Under the pieces are notes generated by a model. That model did not search any database. It saw only the letters and a list, made by a program, of their open reading frames with translations, and was not told the DNA's origin. Positions 13,356-14,982 of a stretch of DNA of 14,982 bases are shown piece by piece (positions within the stretch are counted from its first letter, which is position 1; each line of letters opens with the position of its first letter). The stretch is taken from the NCBI GenBank assembly GCA_002366595.1, contig DFBK01000034.1, positions 1 through 14,982 of the forward strand. The letters run 5' to 3'. Source of the stretch: Anaerolineales bacterium UBA3082 (GTDB lineage Bacteria > Chloroflexota > Anaerolineae > UBA7937). Position numbers and translations under genes: made by a program.

Positions 13356-13661
13356 CTACTCCTTAGTCTCCAGCCCTTCAGAACGAGCCCTTCTATTCTC
13401 TTTCCTGGGCCCCCGGGGTGAGGCCTCGCGCTGAAGTCGACCGGCTATAGTCTCTGGTTGGAGAGCCGCCAGGACGATATGTCCTGTATCCAGGACTATC
13501 ACCGTCTTCACCTTTCGGCCATAGGTAACATCGATAACCGAGCCCTCCTCCTTGGCTCGCCGGACCATCCGCTTGAGAGGAGCAGAGTCCGGGTCGCAGA
13601 TGGCCAGGATCCGCGGGGCAACGATGTTGGCTCCGAAACCCACATGTAGAAGATCTGTCAC
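13356..13661 (-). CDS. remA: RemA-family (DUF370) DNA-binding regulator
   Basis: 101 residues, starting at GTG 13661. RemA proteins are small DNA-binding regulators first described in Bacillus biofilm-matrix control. The family core is clear: LLHVGFGANIVAPRILAI (residues 4-21), DPDSAPLKRM (23-32), VIDVTYGRKV near 42-51, VIVLDTGHIVLAALQPETIA near 54-73. The basic C-terminal tail (about 75-101) is slightly longer than usual. The frame could open 10 codons earlier at ATG 13691, but I prefer GTG 13661: AAGGAG lies 7 bases before it and the family's N-terminus begins at this point. It is the first gene of remA-gmk-Memo, 8 bases ahead of gmk. It faces the FmdB-like gene across a palindrome-rich intergenic region. 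Family certain; its target here is unknown. Confidence 0.88.
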   Translation of the reverse strand: MTDLLHVGFGANIVAPRILAICDPDSAPLKRMVRRAKEEGSVIDVTYGRKVKTVIVLDTGHIVLAALQPETIAGRLQREASPRGPRKENRRARSEGLETKE

Positions 13662-13731
13662 CGCCTTTCTCCTTTCCCATCCCACCGGCACCGTCCCCGG
13701 TATCTGGGGAGATCCTGTAAGGACAGGGATA

Positions 13732-13743
13732 CTTTACGTAAAG
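13732..13743. promoter_or_regulatory. Perfect 12-base palindrome in the divergent remA/fmdB promoter region
   Basis: CTTTACGTAAAG is its own reverse complement. It ends one base before the -35 box of the FmdB promoter (13745-13750) and sits about 70 bases upstream of remA. The position and symmetry suit a dimeric regulator. Two weaker inverted repeats lie just to its left: TCCCC/GGGGA and CCTGT/ACAGG, between about 13694 and 13729. Confidence 0.4.
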
Positions 13744-13744
13744 G

Positions 13745-13773
13745 TTGATTTATGAGTTCGTCCCGACTATAAT
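13745..13773 (+). promoter_or_regulatory. Promoter of the FmdB-like gene
   Basis: Plus strand: -35 TTGATT (13745-13750, 4 of 6), a 17-base spacer and -10 TATAAT (13768-13773, perfect). Transcription is expected near 13780, leaving a leader of about 27 bases with AGGA (13794-13797) 9 bases before the ATG. Confidence 0.65.
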
Positions 13774-13806
13774 AGATGGTGCATCCTTGATATAGGATTT
13801 AGTAAG

Positions 13807-14169
13807 ATGCCTATCTACGAATACAGATGCCAGAATTGTGGCCGGCGCATCTCTCTTCTCAGAAGCCTATCCGATGAGAGCCCTCCCCGCTGCACCGCCT
13901 GCGGTAGCCAGGAGTTAAAGCGGCTCATCTCCAAAGTGGCTATCTTGAGGTCCGAAGAGAACAGGTTGGAGAGCCTCGCTGACCCCTCAAGCCTCTCTGG
14001 CTTGGACGAGAACGATCCGAGAAGCCTAGCCCGCTGGATGCGAAAGATGAGCCGAGAGACGGGAGAGGATCTAGGCCCCGAGTTCGACGAGATGGTAGAT
14101 AGGCTAGAGGCCGGAGAGGGCCCGGAGGAGATAGAGAGATCTACGGGTGAGTTCGAGGAGACGGCCTGA
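13807..14169 (+). CDS. FmdB-family zinc-ribbon protein
   Basis: 120 residues and the only plus-strand gene. The N-terminus MPIYEYRCQNCG with Cys8-x2-Cys11 and Cys29-x2-Cys32 is the single zinc ribbon of the FmdB family, originally linked to regulation of formamidase/amidase genes but of unclear function in most bacteria. Residues 45-120 form a long, strongly acidic, helix-prone tail (SRETGEDLGPEFDEMVDRLE and further Glu-rich segments), longer than the short Ser-rich tail common elsewhere. No membrane segment is seen. It has its own promoter at 13745-13773 and AGGA 9 bases before the ATG. Its last 29 bases overlap the 3' end of thymidylate kinase on the other strand. Family assignment is strong; function unknown. 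Confidence 0.88.
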   Translation: MPIYEYRCQNCGRRISLLRSLSDESPPRCTACGSQELKRLISKVAILRSEENRLESLADPSSLSGLDENDPRSLARWMRKMSRETGEDLGPEFDEMVDRLEAGEGPEEIERSTGEFEETA

Positions 14170-14800
14170 TTTTGTACCCCCTCGAAGATAAGATCTCCAT
14201 CACCCCGCCGAACAGATCGCTAAACACACTCTCCATCTCTCTCGTCCCATCCAAGACCGCCCAGTGGCCCTCCGAAGCCAGGTCTAGATAGGCTTCCCTG
14301 GCTCTTTTTAAGAGATCTGTTTGCTCCTCATAGAGGTCCCGCTCTTTCATCTTCCGAGCAAAAGAGACCTGGGGAGGGATATCGATGAGGAAGGTCTGAT
14401 CCGGCTTCGGTAAACCCTCCTCCAGATTCCACAGCCAATCTTTCTCCAAACCGTGGGCCATCCCGTAAGCCACCCCGGAGGCGACATACCTGTTGGCCAA
14501 GACCACCTTTTCCCCCTGGAGCCAGGACTCTATATCCCTCTTCCGCTCCCATCGGTTGGCGGCGAAGAGGAGATGGCGGGTTTGGGGTGGATACTCCCTC
14601 TCTCCTGCTAAATAGAACTTGAGCTCCCTACCGATGGGCGTGGTGTAATCAGGGAAAGAGATTATCTCTCCCTGGATGCCAACTTGCTTTAGCCGCTCCA
14701 TCAACAGAGCGGAGAGGGTCTTTTTCCCCGACTGGTCTATCCCTTCGAAGGCGAAGAGAACGCCTGCGCGGGGAGGGTTTCGCTTCATGGAGGAATTCAT
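14141..14800 (-). CDS. tmk: Thymidylate (dTMP) kinase
   Basis: 219 residues. It phosphorylates dTMP to dTDP for DNA synthesis. The P-loop region FEGIDQSGKKT (18-28) matches the family EGxDGSGKxT pattern with Gln in place of Gly. SFPDYTTPIGRELKFYL (48-64) contains the dTMP-binding segment, ANRYVASGVAYG (102-113) replaces the common DRY with NRY, and LPKPDQTFLID (130-140) is the conserved PDxxxxL strand. This divergent form resembles archaeal-type enzymes more than E. coli Tmk. The ATG at 14800 overlaps the TGA of the R3H gene by 4 bases (ATGA), so I keep it although a second ATG lies four codons in. Its 3' end overlaps FmdB by 29 bases. Nucleoside monophosphate kinase assignment is firm; dTMP as substrate is very likely. 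Confidence 0.92.
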   Translation of the reverse strand: MNSSMKRNPPRAGVLFAFEGIDQSGKKTLSALLMERLKQVGIQGEIISFPDYTTPIGRELKFYLAGEREYPPQTRHLLFAANRWERKRDIESWLQGEKVVLANRYVASGVAYGMAHGLEKDWLWNLEEGLPKPDQTFLIDIPPQVSFARKMKERDLYEEQTDLLKRAREAYLDLASEGHWAVLDGTREMESVFSDLFGGVMEILSSRGYKIRPSPRTHP

Positions 14801-14982
14801 CCTTCCTTGTTCTGATATATCTTCACCCGCCGGCGGGGCTCCTTCCCTCGGCTACGGGAGAGGAGGTTCGCTTCCCTAGCCATCTCATGCTGCCTGCGGC
14901 GGATATAGGCGTTCTGGGGAGAGAGTTCCACGGACCGAACACCGGCTAGGACCTCCCCTATCGCCTCCTGCGTCTCCTGCAA
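14797..14982 (-). CDS. R3H-domain nucleic-acid-binding protein, C-terminal end (runs off the right edge)
   Basis: Only the last 61 residues are seen; the frame is open to the window edge, so the codon at the edge is probably internal. YIRRRQHEMA (residues 26-35) contains the R-x3-H signature of R3H single-stranded nucleic-acid-binding domains, followed by LLSRSRGKEPRRRVKIY, the usual basic end of that domain. In the Chloroflexota and cyanobacterial proteins I recall, this R3H segment ends an AAA-type ATPase, but the ATPase part lies outside the window. Its TGA overlaps the thymidylate kinase ATG by 4 bases, indicating an operon. R3H assignment is good; whole-protein identity is inferred. Confidence 0.78.
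   Translation of the reverse strand: MQETQEAIGEVLAGVRSVELSPQNAYIRRRQHEMAREANLLSRSRGKEPRRRVKIYQNKEG

Noticed and set aside
1..14982. CRISPR arrays, tandem repeats and insertion-sequence ends.
   Set aside because: Reading the intergenic regions (all under about 160 bases) showed no regularly spaced repeats, no transposase frames and no long terminal inverted repeats.

Overview
The window reads as a chromosomal stretch of an uncultured, fairly GC-rich bacterium, most likely a Chloroflexota lineage. This is an inference from gene content: a mevalonate operon ending in isopentenyl phosphate kinase, a RemA-Gmk pair, an R3H-domain protein coupled to thymidylate kinase, and FmdB with a long acidic tail. 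Seventeen of the eighteen genes are on the minus strand; only the FmdB-like gene (13807-14169) is on the plus strand. No rRNA, tRNA, insertion sequence, phage gene or CRISPR array was found, and no gene-free stretch exceeds about 160 bases.

Right end, read in the minus-strand direction: the C-terminal end of an R3H protein overlaps thymidylate kinase by 4 bases. Thymidylate kinase converges on the FmdB-like gene with a 29-base overlap. A divergent promoter region (13662-13806) separates FmdB from remA, gmk and a Memo-family gene. Then comes a three-gene accessory unit with its own promoter: a TIGR04255-family protein, an unrecognised 178-residue protein and an HEPN-fold protein (10109-11766). 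priA follows (7477-10020).

Left of priA is a two-gene restriction-modification unit with its own near-consensus promoter: a PmeII-like PD-(D/E)xK endonuclease and a zinc-ribbon DNA methylase (4353-7281). Both accessory units are visibly more A/T-rich than their neighbours (about 42-45% G+C in sampled lines against about 62% in priA), which suggests acquired cassettes placed on either side of the housekeeping gene priA. A Mut7-C RNase-like gene then follows under its own promoter.

The left end is an isoprenoid operon: mevalonate kinase, a bicupin protein, a GHMP-type decarboxylase and isopentenyl phosphate kinase. The first three genes overlap by 4 bases at each junction, and the fourth follows after 9 bases. 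No phosphomevalonate kinase is present, and the decarboxylase has Asn where diphosphomevalonate decarboxylases have Lys after the YWG motif. Together these point to the alternative route mevalonate > mevalonate 5-phosphate > isopentenyl phosphate > isopentenyl diphosphate. The 5' part of an RNA 3'-terminal phosphate cyclase gene follows and runs off the left edge.

The observations most worth following are the TIGR04255/178-aa/HEPN unit (candidate defence or toxin-type system with a non-standard partner), the bicupin locked into the isoprenoid operon, and several promoters whose -10 boxes sit almost on the start codon (probable leaderless mRNAs).
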